Below are positions 33,763 through 45,130 of a DNA stretch of 64,000 nt, in pieces (the first letter of the stretch is position 1; every line of letters starts with the position of its first letter). Where the stretch lies: NCBI GenBank assembly GCA_004802705.1, contig SGPL01000077.1, positions 1-64,000 on the forward strand, read 5' to 3'. The position numbers were made by a program, and so were the translations under genes. Origin of the DNA: Bondarzewia mesenterica. Lineage: Eukaryota; Basidiomycota; Agaricomycetes; Russulales; Bondarzewiaceae. Under the pieces are notes generated by a model that did not search any database, was not told the DNA's origin, and was given only the letters and a program-made list of their open reading frames with translations.

Positions 33763-36700
33763 ATGGCCTTTAAGCCATGGCGCTTCATTTGTAATGTCGG
33801 GACTATGGCTAGATGTCGGCGCAGCTTCGTATCACAGAAGGGTCTACAACATCACCACAACTGTATCCACCCCGTTTTGACACATGGCGAGATCCTGCAT
33901 CCACCTGTACTTCCTCTCGAGGACCGCGACATGTTACCTCAGGCTCCCGCATCCCCTGGCCATCCAACCCCCCCCGTCGTCTCCACGAGGTTTTTATCAA
34001 GCTTATGTTGAAGACGCTCCGGATGATGGATTGGAGCCCGTGCAGCCTCGGGCATGCAGAATTCAGCATCCGATGCTGGATGGTAAGTCAATCCAATGCC
34101 GATGTGATTGAAATACTTACAACACACAGGTGTACCTGTTGACGAGCAGGGGAATGACTTACCNCCAGGCGCACTGCCAGCACCTTATGCCNACAACACG
34201 GACGNGGTGAACTGGGCGCCNTTCNGCAATCGCGCTCAGTTNGAGCTTGCTGATTTTTTATTTCGTCAGAACNAGATGCNGGCCANGAACATTGACACTC
34301 TTCTCAACTTGTGGGCTGCTTCACAGCANGAGGGAGAGGAGCCTCCATTCATGAGTCATACTGATGTTTATAGCCATATTNATTCCATTCACCATGGAGA
34401 CGTACCTTGGGAATCATTCAGCATTCAATACTCTGGAGGCCTACCTGACAGCGAGATTCCCACTTGGATGNNGAGCGAATANCANGTTTNGTTTCGCAAT
34501 CNANGTATGCTCATTCGCAACNAGCTTGNTAATCNGGACTATGNNGATGAGATTGACTANGCGCCGGNGCAGGTTTTCGATGCAGATGGGCAGCGTGTAT
34601 GGTCAGACTTTATGATGGCNAACTGNGCATGGCNCCAGGNGGTACNTGGCTATGATTGTTTTTCAAACAGAACACTAACTAGCTTTGAAAAGAACAAGGT
34701 TGCNGAGGATCCGGCAACACATGGGGCNATGTTCGTTCCTATCATTCTTGGCTCTGACAAGACTACAGTATCAGTTGCAACTGGCCAGAACGAGTATTAC
34801 CCTCTNTACATATNGAANGGCAACATCCANAACAACNTTCGACGCGNGCATCGGAATGGGGTCAGTCTCGCNGGTTTCCTATCCATACCAAAAAGTGAGT
34901 GACTACTTNTTACTTTGCTTTCGTGNTGCTTATTTCAACTATATGCAGNGGACAGGGCATTCNCTGATGATGCAGTGTTCNNCTCGTTCCNCCGGCAACT
35001 ATATCATTTGTCACTAACACAGATTCTCGAGCCCTTGCNTCCCGGAATGACAACGNCGGAGGTTATCTGGTGCCCTGATGGTCATCTGCGGTGGGTAATA
35101 TATGGTCTTGGTCCATACATTGCTGATTATCNAGAGCAGGTGATGCTAGCCTGCATAGTATCGGGTTGGTGCCCTCGGTAAGTGTTTGCAGCTTAGTATC
35201 ATTATGTTTTCATTAACTCTTTCACTGCAGGTGCACTGCTCATCGTGACAATCTTGANGGCGGCGGCATCAGTCGCTCACATGGACTTACAAGACTACTT
35301 ATGGACGCGTATGANGACAAGGAGTTATGGGATAACCACGGGATTATCCCGGACGTAATGGTGAGCGGCGACCACNTTGTTTACAATNTTTNGGACTTGT
35401 ATTCTAATGTTGGGAACATTAGCCATTCACNGCGCGTTTTCNACGAGCCGACATCCACGAACTCATATCTTTCGACATCTTACATCAAGTTATCAAGGGG
35501 ACCTTCAAAGACCNTCTCNTTGCCTGGGTAGAACAGTATCTCAAAATCGTCCACCCGGCAGGTGTTGCAANGGCCATTATGGCNGATATTGATCGANGGT
35601 CAGTCATCTACATACANCATCGCAATGCTATTACTAATTTTTTCTTCTCTTTTAGAATANCGGCTGCTNCGGCATTTCCTGGATTACGACGCTTCCCAGA
35701 TGGCCGTGGGTTTAAGCAGTGGACAGGGGACNATTCAAAAGCATTAATGAAGGTACGTTTCTATCTGTTTGATGTTCAGAGCACAATACTCACTTGCAAT
35801 GCTATCTAGGTCTATCTACCAGCTATCGTCGGCCACGTTCCTCCTGCCATGGTGCACGCAATTGCCAGCTTCATGGACTTCTGTTACCTTGTGCGGCGCT
35901 CGACTATCAANGAGAGCACACTGACCCAAATCGAGGANGCACTGCNCCNCTTCCACGCTGACCGCGCTATATTCGAAGAAACNGGCGTACACCCTACTGG
36001 GTTTTCCCTCCCTCGTCAGCANNCCCTCGTCCATTATCGCCNCCTAGTTCAGGACTTTGGNGCGCNGAANGGTTTATGTTCATCCATTACCGAGTCAAAG
36101 CATATTAAAGCAGTAAAGGAGCCCTGGCGTCGATCCAGCCGCTTCAATGCTCTTGGACAAATGCTACTCACGAATCAACGCCTGGACAAATTAGCTGCAT
36201 GTCGGGTAGATTTTGAAGCACGAGGGATGCTAGCCGGGCCTTGCCTTTCCCAGTCCGTGCAGGCGGCCATTGTTGCTGAACGTGCCATCGCTGATGCCAA
36301 CTGCAATGGCACCGGNGCTGGCCCAACTCATNCTATTGCTCAAGCCAATGCCCTGAATGTCGANGCAGCNGACGGTCCACACGTTCAAGCTACGGTAACT
36401 CTCNCAANGAAGAGAGGTAAGAGTTTTACGCAGTTAGCTATATGTATCTACTGCTAACTAGTATGAAACAATCTAGCGNGTGGATATCCACGGNGGGTGG
36501 GCACGCTGGCTGAATATCTGNAGATACCGAATCTACAGCAGCTGATNNGGCGCTTCCTTTATGACCAACTCAATCCAGGTGNGGTGATTGNAGGATCTGA
36601 AGCCAATATCGANGAGTGCCCGCNATTTGATGCCAGNAGCAAAATTTCTGTTTTTCATTCTGCACAGGCGCTATTTTATTCNCCAAGCGATCTCTGTGGA

Positions 36701-37143
36701 GTGGGTGGAATGCATNGTGAANGCATTCNAGCAGTTCNNGCATGGCGCNGTGAAGGTTCGNGGAANGACTGCATCTTTGCGGAGAAGGATGCAGAATTGC
36801 CCNGGATGCAAGGTCTTCATGTCGCTCAAGTCCTTTTACTTTTCTCTTTCACTTATCGTCAAATCAGCTATCCTTGTGCTATAGTGAAGTGGTTCGTGCC
36901 AGCCGCAGANGAACCTTGTGATCAGANGGGGATNTGGTTGCAGAAGCCGGACTTGGACTTGGATGGGCAGCGTGTCATTTCCGTAATTCACCTTGACTCT
37001 GTGATGCGCGCGGCGCATTTGATTGGGGTATACGGNNCGGAGCGCCTCCCTTACGATTTCCATTTTACTTATTCGTTATTTGCCTTTAATACTTACTATG
37101 TCAACAAGTTTGCTGACCATAATGCGCATGAAATTGCCTTTTG
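33763..37143 (+). CDS. Plavaka transposase (KDZ-related group)
   Basis: A plus-strand, multi-exon transposase. The N-terminus has a C2H2-like segment (CRRSFVSQKGLQHHHNCIHP, about 33.81-33.88 kb). Exon 2 (34,130-34,900) has the hallmark text ELADFLFRQN, IDTLLNLWAAS, GDVPWESFSIQYSG and VPIILGSDKTTVSVATGQNE with YYP. Later exons carry VIYGLGPYIADY (35.09-35.13 kb), PGLRRFPDGRGFKQWTGD (35.67-35.73 kb), HFHADRAIFEE, GFSLPRQ and SITESKHIKAVKEPWRRSSR (36.08-36.14 kb), NALGQMLLTNQRLDKLAA, and a C-terminal part to 37,143. These segments identify the Plavaka family of cut-and-paste transposases described in mushroom genomes. Introns of about 50-60 bp interrupt it. Many isolated N bases prevent a complete translation. 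The last part has no clear stop or frameshift that proves death. Confidence 0.85.
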
Positions 37144-37519
37144 ATGACTTATGACTTATTAGTACTTGTACACTATAATATGAACTTGTTTGACTCGTGG
37201 CAAGACGAAGAGACTTAAAATAAAGTTGGTGAACTTGTAACTACTTAAACGTACTTGTGCGTGATTCTCAAGAACTCTCAAGTCCGACAAGTCGGCAAGC
37301 CAGTTTAAGTTGTAAAAAGTTAGGTAAGTAAATGTGCCCTTTTCCTGTTGCTCGCCCAGGAAAACTACAGCGGCCACTCTACCTCACCCTCATCTTGGCC
37401 TCTGACCAATTTGACTGTAAGCCTACAATGGCTTACGACATTTTCGATAATGTCCATATATAGTGCTGGTTGGCTGAGAACACAGCTTCTCAGTTAAACT
37501 GCCTTTTGGAGTAACGGTT

Positions 37520-38735
37520 TCAGCACAGCATTCTGAGCCGGGTTACATTGACCCGCCCTTCACCTTTGACGATGTCCATCCCCCTCATGGGATCTCTTTG
37601 GCCCGGCCTGAGAATGACATTTTTGTGAATGTACTGCATTTCTTCTCTTGCGGCATCCCAGTTGGGAATAGGAGTACCAACAATGATGGAAGGATAGAGG
37701 CTCGGTATCTTGAAGGATCCTGGGGCTACTATGAACACACGAATTTGAAATTTTTTGATTCGGCAGACAAGGTTTCTCCGTAGGCTGCAGGAGCAAAAAA
37801 TTTGATTAAGAGAAAGGAACAAGAAGTGACAATGCGGTGAAGGGCACTCAAGATCTTGGATAGGAAATGAGAGCGTATGTACAGTGAACGGCTGCTTTGG
37901 AGGCTGCATAGAGACCTGCAAATCGTCAGTCGGTCAGCTGCACACCTTAATAAATCAACAGTCATATGGACCCACCAATTTCCCTGAAAACGCAATATAT
38001 TTCAGAATTAGCATTTGATGAGAGGTGTAGCAACCCATGACGGTGTCAGGTTGCTGTTCATGGGAAAAATACTCACGGCACGCCCATTACGCCACGCACT
38101 ACGGCTGCCGATGTAGACAATAATTCCATTCCTCTGCTCCCGCATGTACGGTAGTGACAGCATGAGTGACGTTCATTACGCCGAAGAGATTTATCTGCGA
38201 CTGCCGCAACATGTCGTCGGATCTATGTGAAGTTATTTGTGATTGAGCGGACATAAATACAACGTTGAGCAATTAGCTCCTCCCAGTGCCGCATAGAAAA
38301 CGCATTGGCGAACTTACCCGTCCTCTTGAGTCTTCAATGATATCTAGAAGGCCCAATCCAGTATTTCTCACTAGTATATCTAATCTGACCCAAAAAATGC
38401 ACCGCAGAATTGATTTTATTCTTGATTTGCGCAAGTGGCTCAGTGATATCCAGCACGTTCGCGTATGTTGTTTCAGCATCGGACAAGACACCAGACAATT
38501 TTGGAGGCTTCCAGACGGAAGCGATGACACGGTCACCCACGCAACAATACGTTTGGCAAAAGCAAGACCTGGTCCGGAAGAAACGCCCGTAAGATGAAGA
38601 TGGGATGAGGACAGTAAGAGGGCGAGGTCAATGCCGGCCACGCGAGATCTTTTGTGGTAATTAGCAATGAGCATAGTGGAACCTAGAGACGTACCAGTGA
38701 TCAATCACAACTCGGGGACGTCGCGCATGGCTTCG
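37520..38735 (-). pseudogene. Short-chain dehydrogenase/reductase gene, frameshifted
   Basis: Minus-strand SDR with landmarks in order. A start at about 38,731 (MRDVPEL) leads to LITG-VSSGPGLAFAKRIVA (the TGxxxGxG NADP loop, here split by an intron and diverged). Next come VLDITEPLAQIKNKINSAVHF, LDILVRNTGLGLLDII (the usual NNAG is RNTG), SQINLFGVMNVTHAV, RNGIIVYIGSRSAWR, the catalytic YAASKAAVH (Y-x3-K, about 37.90 kb) and RVFIVAPGSFKIPSLYPSII near the C-terminus. Indels disturb the frame near 38,545 (loss of one base), 38,393 (extra T in a T-run), about 38,145 and about 37,880. The first two compensate, so a long ORF survives with a garbled middle. It resembles fungal Ayr1-like or aldehyde/ketone reductases; the substrate is unknown. 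Confidence 0.75.
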
Positions 38736-38759
38736 GAAGAAAAATCGAGCTGTTTTACT

Positions 38760-39060
38760 GCGTTACCTTTTACACACGCCTTTACATGATACCTCGGAGA
38801 TCGATGTCATCGGCCACGGGAAACTCGTAAATATAAGGACCGTTAACGACGAGGCCCTCGGGGCGATCGATGGACCGACAATGATGAGTATTTTGAGCAT
38901 CAAATTCTGTGGCGATTTGCAGAAAGGGCGGGGATAATCCTGGGACGAAGCAGAGATCCCCGGTGAGTTCAATACATACCACTCGACCGACGGTCTCTAT
39001 GTCTCTCGCTGACCTTGACCAGCCTTGACGACAACACATTGCAACCTGCAAAAATCCAAC
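38760..39060 (-). other. Minus-strand open segment, unrecognised
   Basis: Reads up to 90 codons with text such as GLSPPFLQIATEFDAQNTHH and PEGLVVNGPYIYEFPVADDI followed by DLRGIM and a stop. It looks like genuine protein sequence and precedes the SDR on the same strand, but in a different frame and without the SDR nucleotide-binding loop. I cannot name the family. It may be another broken gene piece. Confidence 0.3.
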
Positions 39061-39312
39061 AAATCTGGAAAACTTGGTTAGACAATCATGTCAGACGAAG
39101 TTGATGATTCTTACTTACAATTTTGGGAAATGAACTTGACTGAGACCGCTTGCAGTGCATCATGCGGCACTAGGGGAGCTCAAAGTTGGCGCTTACACTG
39201 TAAGCGACCGCCGCATGCGAGTCCCGCTTATGAGCTCGGATGCGCCCGTGTGATCTTATGTAATGTCACGCCCGGATGAGCGAGCATTAAGCAAGTTGAA
39301 GCCATTCTCCTC

Positions 39313-39938
39313 TAGTGTTCCGGTAATCTGACGATGTAAATTTACCACGGTAAATCTGAAGGGTAAATTACCAGTAAATTTACCTATCCTTCTAGGGGGC
39401 CAGAAAACTATGGGTAATTGTGCGGTAATTGTGACCGGCAAGTGCTCCGTCGCTGTGTTATTTTTCATATTTCAACAAGTCCTTTGGCTTGCACATCACA
39501 CCGTCTCGACATGTCGACACTCACCCCTGCTATTTCACTTGAGCTCCGGACCAAGCGGATCAAAAAGATTCGTCTGGCACCTTCGAACAGCCTATGAGTT
39601 TTGCGTGTTCAGTCGGCACTCACATCAATCTGGGATGCCGTTTCTTTGCTGAACTTCTAGCTGATGAAGCCACACCAGCGGCCCAGTTACCCACAACTTT
39701 CGCACTGGTAGCTCAGCCAGTCGCGAGTGACCTCAGTTGGGAGGAATGGTAGNATTGTAGCTTGCTAGTTGCAAATTTACCTGTAATTCTAGCACATTTA
39801 CTTCACAATTACGGTAATTCAGGGTAATTTACATCCAAGGAGATTTACCGTAAATTACCTGGGTAAATCTGACCCCTCCNCAANNGTCGATGTAAATTTA
39901 CCACGCGACCTTGTCAAAAGCAGATTACCGGAACACTA
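39313..39938. mobile_element. 626-bp MITE with GTGTTCCGG TIRs and TA duplication
   Basis: Left end TAGTGTTCCGGTAATCTG at 39,313-39,330; right end is its exact complement at 39,921-39,938. The outer TA is consistent with a TA target-site duplication, leaving 16-bp TIRs that begin GTGTTCC. Inside, several GTAAATTTACC / GGTAAATTTAC palindromic motifs form an inverted arrangement near both ends (39,340-39,390 and 39,830-39,905). No transposase ORF is present; the short open frames inside have no similarity. It is probably a non-autonomous element mobilised by a TA-targeting transposase elsewhere in the genome. Confidence 0.85.
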
Positions 39939-40170
39939 TTCAGAATCAAATCTAGTTTACATGTGTCATGAACCCAATTGCGACTGAGGATAGCAATGCC
40001 CAACACAACCAGAATTTCACCAACTTCTGATACAGTTTCCTCACGATACAACTTCATGTCATTGGGCCTTGAAAAGCCGTTACTCCAGCGTTTATGCACT
40101 CCTACTGGCCCCTTCTCCTTTGTCCTTGCCAGTGACCAGCGTTCTCTTTCTTCCTCGCCGAATTACCGCA

Positions 40171-41954
40171 ATGTTTTCTGACTCTCTAGAATATCTAAAT
40201 CGCAAGCAAACACCATTCAGGCCACCAAACGTACGTCTCCAGAAAATCACGTCACCCATCCAAGTCCTGACCGGGTCAACAGTTCACACCTGCCGAGATC
40301 CATGCTGCAATTCCTCCAGAGCTCAAGCGTAAATCGACAACCAAGGCCATAACATATGTCTCGCGCGACATAATCGTCTCGTTGTTACTATATATCTTGT
40401 GCCTGTACATAGACAGCATCCCGCCCGTTCTCATATCTTGCTATGGCGTCAATCGAACCGCTGCGGTCTCTATTGGATGGATTTTGTGGTTGATCTACTG
40501 GTGGTGTCAAGGAATCGTACTAGCGGGTTGGTGGTGCCTTGGTAAATGATTCACGCTCTCAGATTTTCTGATGTCTCCCAACTCGCTAATTGTTTGGCTT
40601 AGCTCACGAGGCTGGCCACGGGAATTTATCAGACCATACATTGATTAATCATGTTGTAGGATTCGCATTGCACACCGTAAGCATAGTTTAATTTGACGTT
40701 CTTTTACAGGTATTTGAACCATATTATTTAGTCCCTTCTTGTTCCCTACTATTCATGGCGAAGCACGCATAACGCACATCATGTTTGTATCAGAAATTGT
40801 CTACGTTGTCTTGAGCTGAACCTTTGTGAGCAGAACGCCACTGGTTCGATTGAACGGGACGAGAACTATGTGCCTCGCACCCGCACGTATTTTGGTCTTC
40901 CAGATCCTTCGTCCGCTCATATTGTGCACTATCGTGATATTTTTGAAGAGACTCCGCTATACACTTTGATCCGCATGCTTATTATGCAGACCTTTGGCTG
41001 GCAATCGTATCTCCTGTTCAACACTCTTGGATCGTTGAGATATCCTCGCGGTACTAATGTATGTATAACAGTTTTTGCTTGTCCCTAGAACTCATTCTTG
41101 TGATTTCCGGTAGCATTTCTATCCGTCGTCTGCTTTGTTCAAGGCCAATGAATATAGCAAGATTGTCGTCTCAAATGCTGGTCTGATCCTTGTCACGTCA
41201 CTGCTCATGCGCTATACATCATTGCACGGATTTCTTGCGCTGTTCAAGCACTATATTTTGCCATATCTTGTATGTCTCTAAGATTCAATTCTTAGCAGTT
41301 CGTGTGTTTGTTAATACGTACCTTTCGGTTTTCATAGCTTGCGAATCATTGGATTGTAATGTTGACCTTTTTGCAATACTCGGACCCCACGATTCCTCAC
41401 TACCGAGGTTCCCAGTGGACGTTCGTTCGCGGTGCACTCGCAACTGTAGATCGCCCACTCCTAGGCTGGGTTGGTCGTGTCTTTTTTCATAATGTAAGTT
41501 CAAGTTTAATATTGCTCGCACTCATGCTGAAACGAAATTCAGGTCTCGCATGATCATATAGCGCATCACCTGTTTTCGTCCATTCCTTTCTATTTGTGCC
41601 TCTTCTTTCTCTTTGAATCCGCATTTTCTATTTCTGAGATTTGGTTACTTGGCAACAGATAACCAACCCAAAGTGACGGAGATCATACGCCCCATCCTTG
41701 GGGAACATTACAATTATGATTCCACAGTGAGCATTTTATGTTGTATGTCTGTGACGATTGGGATGAACATGATGTATTATCAGAATTCGTTCTATGCTTT
41801 ATATCGCTCTTTCACAAAATGCTGCTTTGTTGAAAACGAGGGCGACATCTTGCTGTACAAGGATAGGTCTGGACATACCCAGCGTTCTCTGGATGTTGGG
41901 ATGCTACAAGACATCCGTGACGAGAATTTGAGGGTTACGACCTGTCATGCCTGA
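40171..41954 (+). CDS. FAD2: Delta-12 (oleate) fatty acid desaturase, paralog 1
   Basis: An ER membrane di-iron enzyme that converts oleate to linoleate. Exons, by eye: 40,171-40,230, 40,283-40,541, 40,603-40,676, 40,732-40,782, 40,834-41,058, 41,114-41,269, 41,338-41,493, 41,543-41,595, 41,639-41,726 and 41,784-41,954. All introns are GT..AG and phases agree. The three histidine boxes are present: AHEAGHG (about 40,602-40,620), STHNAHH (about 40,762-40,782) and DHIAHHLFS (about 41,552-41,578). The N-terminal text RKQTPFRPPN and FTPAEIHAAIPP is typical of fungal delta-12 enzymes. Box 1 has Ala where the tandem paralog has Cys. The eighth intron is only 43 bp and its acceptor choice adds a few unusual residues (LFGYLATD) before QPKVTE. 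The C-terminus has FVENEGDILLYKD. Probably functional. Confidence 0.88.
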
Positions 41955-42699
41955 TGCGGACAAGGCCTTTTTTTTTAGTTGCTATTTCTTGCCATGAGGG
42001 GTAACTAGTACTCATACATGTCAGGATATCTTCTCTCAGAGTTTGTATGTCTATCCGGGAGTCTAAGCGTATTAGTGCTGTCACGAAGTGTCCGTATCTC
42101 AATCTTTTGTCCACATGGATGGCATGAATGACGCTGAAACTTGTGCGACAGATAATCAGCAATGTGACCATGTGTGTTCCTTGATGATGCCATCGTGGGC
42201 ATGAGATTCACAACAGGTAGCCGAATGCACCTCTGAGGCAAATAGATGCTGCAGTAACGTTCTGATGCCTTTTTCTGATGATCCTTACCGTCACGTAGGA
42301 GAATCAAGCAGGGTTATGCAGTATCAACAATGTCCGATCACGCGTTGATATCAGCACGAAACTTAGGTACTATTTCCCATGCTGCAGTTGTCCAGTGGTT
42401 TGATCCTAACTCTGTACCTCGGCAGATGTCCCCGTTCACTCATCACCGGGCATTGCCCATCATTTTTTTTCTGACATGGTAGTTCACGAGCTTGAATCAC
42501 ACTTCAGTCTGATTCAAATGCTATTCAACTTTCGAAGCTCAGTTTTTTTGTTGTTGTAAAAACAGGTTATCTGTCCGGTTCACGACGTACTCTGACATAA
42601 CGGCGATTCACTGACTGCACATGGTATAAATATGCAAAGAGATGCAGCTGATGCGTGGATTAAACCACAGTATCCTCCTCAATATTTCTGGTGCTTACT
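41955..42699. other. Spacer between tandem desaturase genes
   Basis: Contains the 3' end of paralog 1 and the promoter region of paralog 2. A minus-strand ORF of 100 codons (42,307-42,005) has no recognised domain. GGTATAAATATG at about 42,623 is a plausible TATA box about 75 bp before the ATG of paralog 2. Confidence 0.45.
42622..42633 (+). promoter_or_regulatory. Candidate TATA box for desaturase paralog 2
   Basis: The string TGGTATAAATATG lies about 70-75 bp upstream of the predicted start codon at 42,700. Position and sequence fit a core promoter TATA element. There is no independent evidence for transcription start. Confidence 0.4.
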
Positions 42700-44410
42700 A
42701 TGGGCAAGCCGAATTTTGACCAATGCACGCAGACTCGGAAGCAAACCTATTCAGAAGTAGATACTCCGACTTTCACTCCTTTATCATGGTACGTTTTCGT
42801 AGCGGCTTAACCTTTACCGTCGCCTACGCTCACACCTATTGGTATTAGGTCCATGAAGGAGATCCGGAAAGTCATACCTCCTCACCTCTTTGTCCGGCAT
42901 GCAAGCAAAGGACTCAGTTTCCTCGCAAGAGACATATATCTAGCTTTCATCTTCTTCGTGTCGACATATCAACTCAGCTATCACCTAGACACCATCGCAT
43001 TGTCAAACTCGTCGGTGTTTATCGTGAAACCCTTGGCTCGCATAGGCCTATGGTGCACATAGTAAGCGCAAACTAAACTGTCGTCCCCACATATTTTCAT
43101 CTTTCAACACAGCTGGGTCCTTCAGGGATTCGTTCTCACGGGAGTATGGGTTATCGGTCATGAAGTATGCCGTCCCCCTGATTACCGAAAACTTGACCCG
43201 TATACGACATCCATTTATCTAGTGCGGTCATGGCGCCTTTTCTGCTCATACATGGCTCTGCGATACATTTGGATTTGTGAGCAGATCAGAATATGACGGA
43301 ATCTCATTTGCCGGTCATACTAAACACAGATTTCAGCTACTGCACACCCTTCTTTTGACGCCTTACTTTAGCTGGAAGATCTCGCACCACAGACACCATA
43401 TGAATCATGCATCGATGGAAAACGACGAGCCATATATCCCGAAAACCAGGAGTGAACTAGCAATTCCAGTGGACGATGAGCACGGGATGGACTACGAGGA
43501 GTACTTCAGCGATACGCCAATGTACACTCTGTTTATGCTCGTGCGCCAACAGCTCTTTGCATTTCCTGCATACCTTCGTATGTGCATGTTCTCCATACTT
43601 ATTTTGAAGGGGCAATAACTCATCTTTGGAGCAGTTTTCAATGTATCCAGTCAGAGGAGATATCCAAAATTGACGAACCATTTCAATCGTAAGAATGATG
43701 ACCCACGTTCTTTGGGCGGCACTGCTGATCTTCAATGGCAATTATCAGCGAACTGCGTACTCTTTACCCGCGAACAGCGTTCCGCAGTGCTCATCTCCGA
43801 TCTGGGAATTTCAGTCATGGTTTATGCATTGAAACAGGCCTGCGAGGCCTGGGGTATCCACGCTGCCATCAAGTACTACGGTATCCCTTGGCTCTTTGTC
43901 AACCACTGGTTTGTCATGATTACATACCTCCAACACACGGGCCCGATGTTGCCGCATTATCGCAATGGCCAGTGGAACTTTCAGCGCGGAGCCGCTGCTA
44001 CCATGGACCGGGAATTTTTGGGCTTCATTGGCAGGTTCTTCTTCCATGATGTAGCACATTTTCATGTGGTGCACCATTTTTTTCCCTAAGATGCCGTTCT
44101 GTGCGTACCGTTTCTCTGGCATGCGTCCATCCCGTGCAACCTGATATGTAAACTGAATATAGATCACGGTGCGGAGGCGACTCAATACCTGAAGGAGCTT
44201 CTTGGCGAGCATTACCATTGTTCTCAGGAGCCAGTATTCAAGGCTCTCTGGAGTATCTATAACACTTGTCAGTTCGTCGAAGATGAAGGTCTGTATATTT
44301 TTAGATTGCTTATCAACCAGACTTCATTTGATGATTCGGTGTCGCTTCCTGTAGGAGATGTTGTGTTTTATCAGGACAAGCAAGGTCGGGCATCGTGCCG
44401 TGCTTTATAG
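42700..44410 (+). CDS. FAD2: Delta-12 (oleate) fatty acid desaturase, paralog 2
   Basis: Tandem paralog of the preceding desaturase. Exons, by eye: 42,700-42,788, 42,849-43,061, 43,113-43,164, 43,223-43,276, 43,337-43,577, 43,635-43,688, 43,749-44,100, 44,163-44,288 and 44,355-44,410. Histidine boxes: HE|CGHGAF split by an intron (43,159-43,240), SHHRHH (about 43,384-43,400) and HVVHHFFP (about 44,060-44,085). Text such as NHASMENDEPYIPKTRSELA is characteristic of the main agaric delta-12 enzyme. One defect: a run of seven T at 44,077-44,083 throws the frame to an in-frame TAA at 44,087. With six T the reading continues KMPFY|HGAEATQYLKELLGEHYH to the normal end. Either a sequencing error or a recent loss-of-function allele; the rest is intact. 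Confidence 0.85.
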
Positions 44411-45130
44411 GGGCTGTTTGAAAATACTGTTACGCGTATGAATATCAGACATGATATACACATGAAATTTCATGGATTCCGTTCACAAGCAAATACCGGC
44501 CTAGTAGGGCAACCTTGAATCTCCTTGAGCCAACGCCCTCGTACATAGATCTAGTGCAGTCAAAGACAACCGCATTTTTTTTTAAAAATTCAAGCGGAGA
44601 AAGCAGCAGTTCCGAGACAATTCCAATATCAGGAGTCAATAGGACAAGTGCCGAATGCATACTGTTTATTTACTGGCTGATGAAACGACATAGAAAGGCT
44701 TATCAAAAAATATGGAGATACACCGGCCCCACACCGACTGTGCAGGTATTCACAATTATTTCATTGCGGTATATCAGTGTCAAAAGCCATATCCTTCATC
44801 TAGATCATGATTCGCATTATGATAAATGGATTTTGACGATGCAAAGCGAGAGTACATACACTCGCATCTCCTCCGATCATTGAAGGTACGCTCTGAGGAG
44901 CTATGTCTATGTGGACTTCGTTCCGAGTCGCCTGAGTGAAAACAAGAATTAGCCTCTTATTATCATAGGGCAGACAGTACCTACTCTACGAGCCTCAAAT
45001 GTACCCAATGTGCTCATTGTGATGTGCGTAGTGGCCATGGCATGACGGAGCGTCAGACGGCCATTGAGACTACAGAAAGAGGCGAGCTTTTTTTAGTGCA
45101 AGGAGAATGCGAGGAGTATTTTAGACGATA
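44411..45130. other. Intergenic DNA without supported gene
   Basis: No recognisable coding sequence. A plus-strand ORF of 122 codons (44,515-44,883) shows no domain. The interval lies between the 3' end of desaturase 2 and the 3' end of the DUF6534 gene on the opposite strand. Confidence 0.45.

Larger units (their letters stand above)
30034..37347. mobile_element. Plavaka-type DNA transposon with TIRs
   Basis: A 7.3-kb element bounded by 22-bp terminal inverted repeats with one mismatch. The left TIR at 30,034-30,055 starts CAGGAAAAGGGCACTTTTAC. The right TIR at 37,326-37,347 is the complement, with A for T at one site. Inside each TIR is a dense set of short CAAGT/ACTTG and GACTCG/CGAGTC motifs (30,070-30,270 and 37,180-37,320), as expected for sub-terminal transposase sites. 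It carries two divergent genes: a transposase (plus) and a charged companion protein (minus). I found no convincing target-site duplication (flanks GCACGCAT and TTGCTCGC). Numerous N bases and apparent frame breaks make autonomy uncertain. Confidence 0.85.

Noticed and set aside
42005..42307. 100-codon minus-strand ORF with scattered Cys/His between the desaturases
   Set aside because: The Cys/His spacing fits no zinc-finger class, and the position suits UTR and promoter sequence.
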